A DNA stretch of 64,000 bases from Tillandsia leiboldiana. Its lineage: Eukaryota > Streptophyta > Magnoliopsida > Poales > Bromeliaceae. Shown piece after piece: positions 63,642 through 64,000 of this stretch. Numbering within the stretch: position 1 is the first letter of the stretch; every line of letters begins with the position of its first letter. A model generated the notes under the pieces. It searched no databases, was not told the origin of the DNA, and was given only the letters and a program-made list of their open reading frames with translations. The stretch is taken from the NCBI GenBank assembly GCA_029204045.2, contig CM055077.1, forward strand, positions 14,398,584-14,462,583, given 5' to 3'. A program made the translations under genes and the position numbers.

Positions 63642-64000
63642 TGCTATTGGTTTCTTGAGAAAAGAAATCCTGTGAGCAACAACTCAAGAACACGAAAATT
63701 TTGTAAGTTTGAAAATTTTGAAAGATTGTACCCAAACAAACATTATCGTGTAGAGAGACTCAGAATCAAATTAGTTTTGCAAAAGGAATTTTAAAAATAG
63801 ATCAATTGCATGAATTTCAAAAATTCCCATTATATGTCCTAAAACCGAATTTTCCAAAATCGAAGCCCAAAAATTCGTTAATCAAGAGAATACCTAGCAT
63901 ATAATCAAAACTAATCTACCCAGAGTTCTTATTTCAAAAGAGATTTGACCAAAAACCATTCACAAATGAAAAAGTTCCATGATTTCTACTCACGTTTTGA
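63642..64000 (-). other. Spacer upstream of env-like ORF, no gene seen
   Basis: AT-rich sequence that would separate pol (outside the window) from the env-like ORF on the minus strand. No coding similarity is visible. Confidence 0.5.

Larger units (their letters stand above)
60179..64000 (-). mobile_element. Minus-strand Sirevirus, 3' portion with env-like ORF
   Basis: The 3' LTR is 60179-61455, the polypurine tract just above it, then a non-coding stretch and an env-like ORF (62190-63641); pol lies beyond the window. It is inserted near the end of the plus-strand pol; AATTG (60174-60178) is the probable target duplication but its partner is outside the window. LTR family B. Confidence 0.85.

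Overview
This window is plant nuclear DNA, and nearly all of it is retrotransposon nested in retrotransposon. The elements are large Ty3/gypsy copies with integrase tails like the Tekay/Del chromoviruses, Ty1/copia Sireviruses with two-knuckle gag and an env-like ORF, and one Cassandra TRIM with 5S-rRNA-derived LTRs. All primer-binding sites are of the initiator-tRNA-Met type (TGGTATCAGAG). This mix points to a seed plant, most likely a monocot; a bromeliad such as pineapple is only a guess. I see no intact host gene, no functional RNA gene and no CRISPR array. A run of exactly 100 N (36748-36847) looks like a scaffold gap of unknown size.

Layout. 1-774: LTR tail of gypsy family II. 775-8098: minus-strand Tekay-like LTR (LTR1) with its leader and PBS, split by a 3.57-kb solo LTR (LTR2, 2344-5916). 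8099-12225: the only sizeable non-LTR stretch, with a GC-rich gene-like fragment (8123-8344), AT-rich DNA, G-box palindromes and low-complexity repeats. 12226-26611: a broken minus-strand MULE transposase, cut by gypsy element I (12425-24092) and by a PIF/Harbinger-like element (24548-26068). Gypsy I has a Cassandra element (16271-16846) inside its gag. 26612-36663: a third Tekay-like LTR (LTR3) split by a gag-only Sirevirus (29449-35836). 36664-36847: LTR fragment and gap. 36848-43139: minus-strand Sirevirus. 43140-44844: gypsy relic. 44845-60178: plus-strand Sirevirus, interrupted at 49241-58674 by full-length gypsy II. 60179-64000: 3' end of another minus-strand Sirevirus with an env-like ORF.

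Insertion order can be read from target-site duplications: CTTAG/CTTGG (gypsy I), CTCCA (Cassandra), AACAG/AACAA (solo LTR2), AATCC (gag-only Sirevirus), AAGAA (gypsy II) and TTA (Harbinger-like). The MULE is the oldest layer of its block. Cassandra, gypsy II and the gag-only Sirevirus are the youngest by identity of paired LTRs or TSDs.

Every autonomous-type element with its coding region in view is broken: catalytic substitutions, a frameshift in the reverse transcriptase YVDD box, stops, deletion of protease, or a microhomology deletion fusing integrase to LTR. The most unusual signal is in the Sirevirus LTRs: an array of small hairpins with a constant loop (AATCCA, or TGGATT on the sense strand) and stems that change in a base-paired way. 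It occurs in two LTR families, next to an array of palindromes sharing the core TCCGGA.
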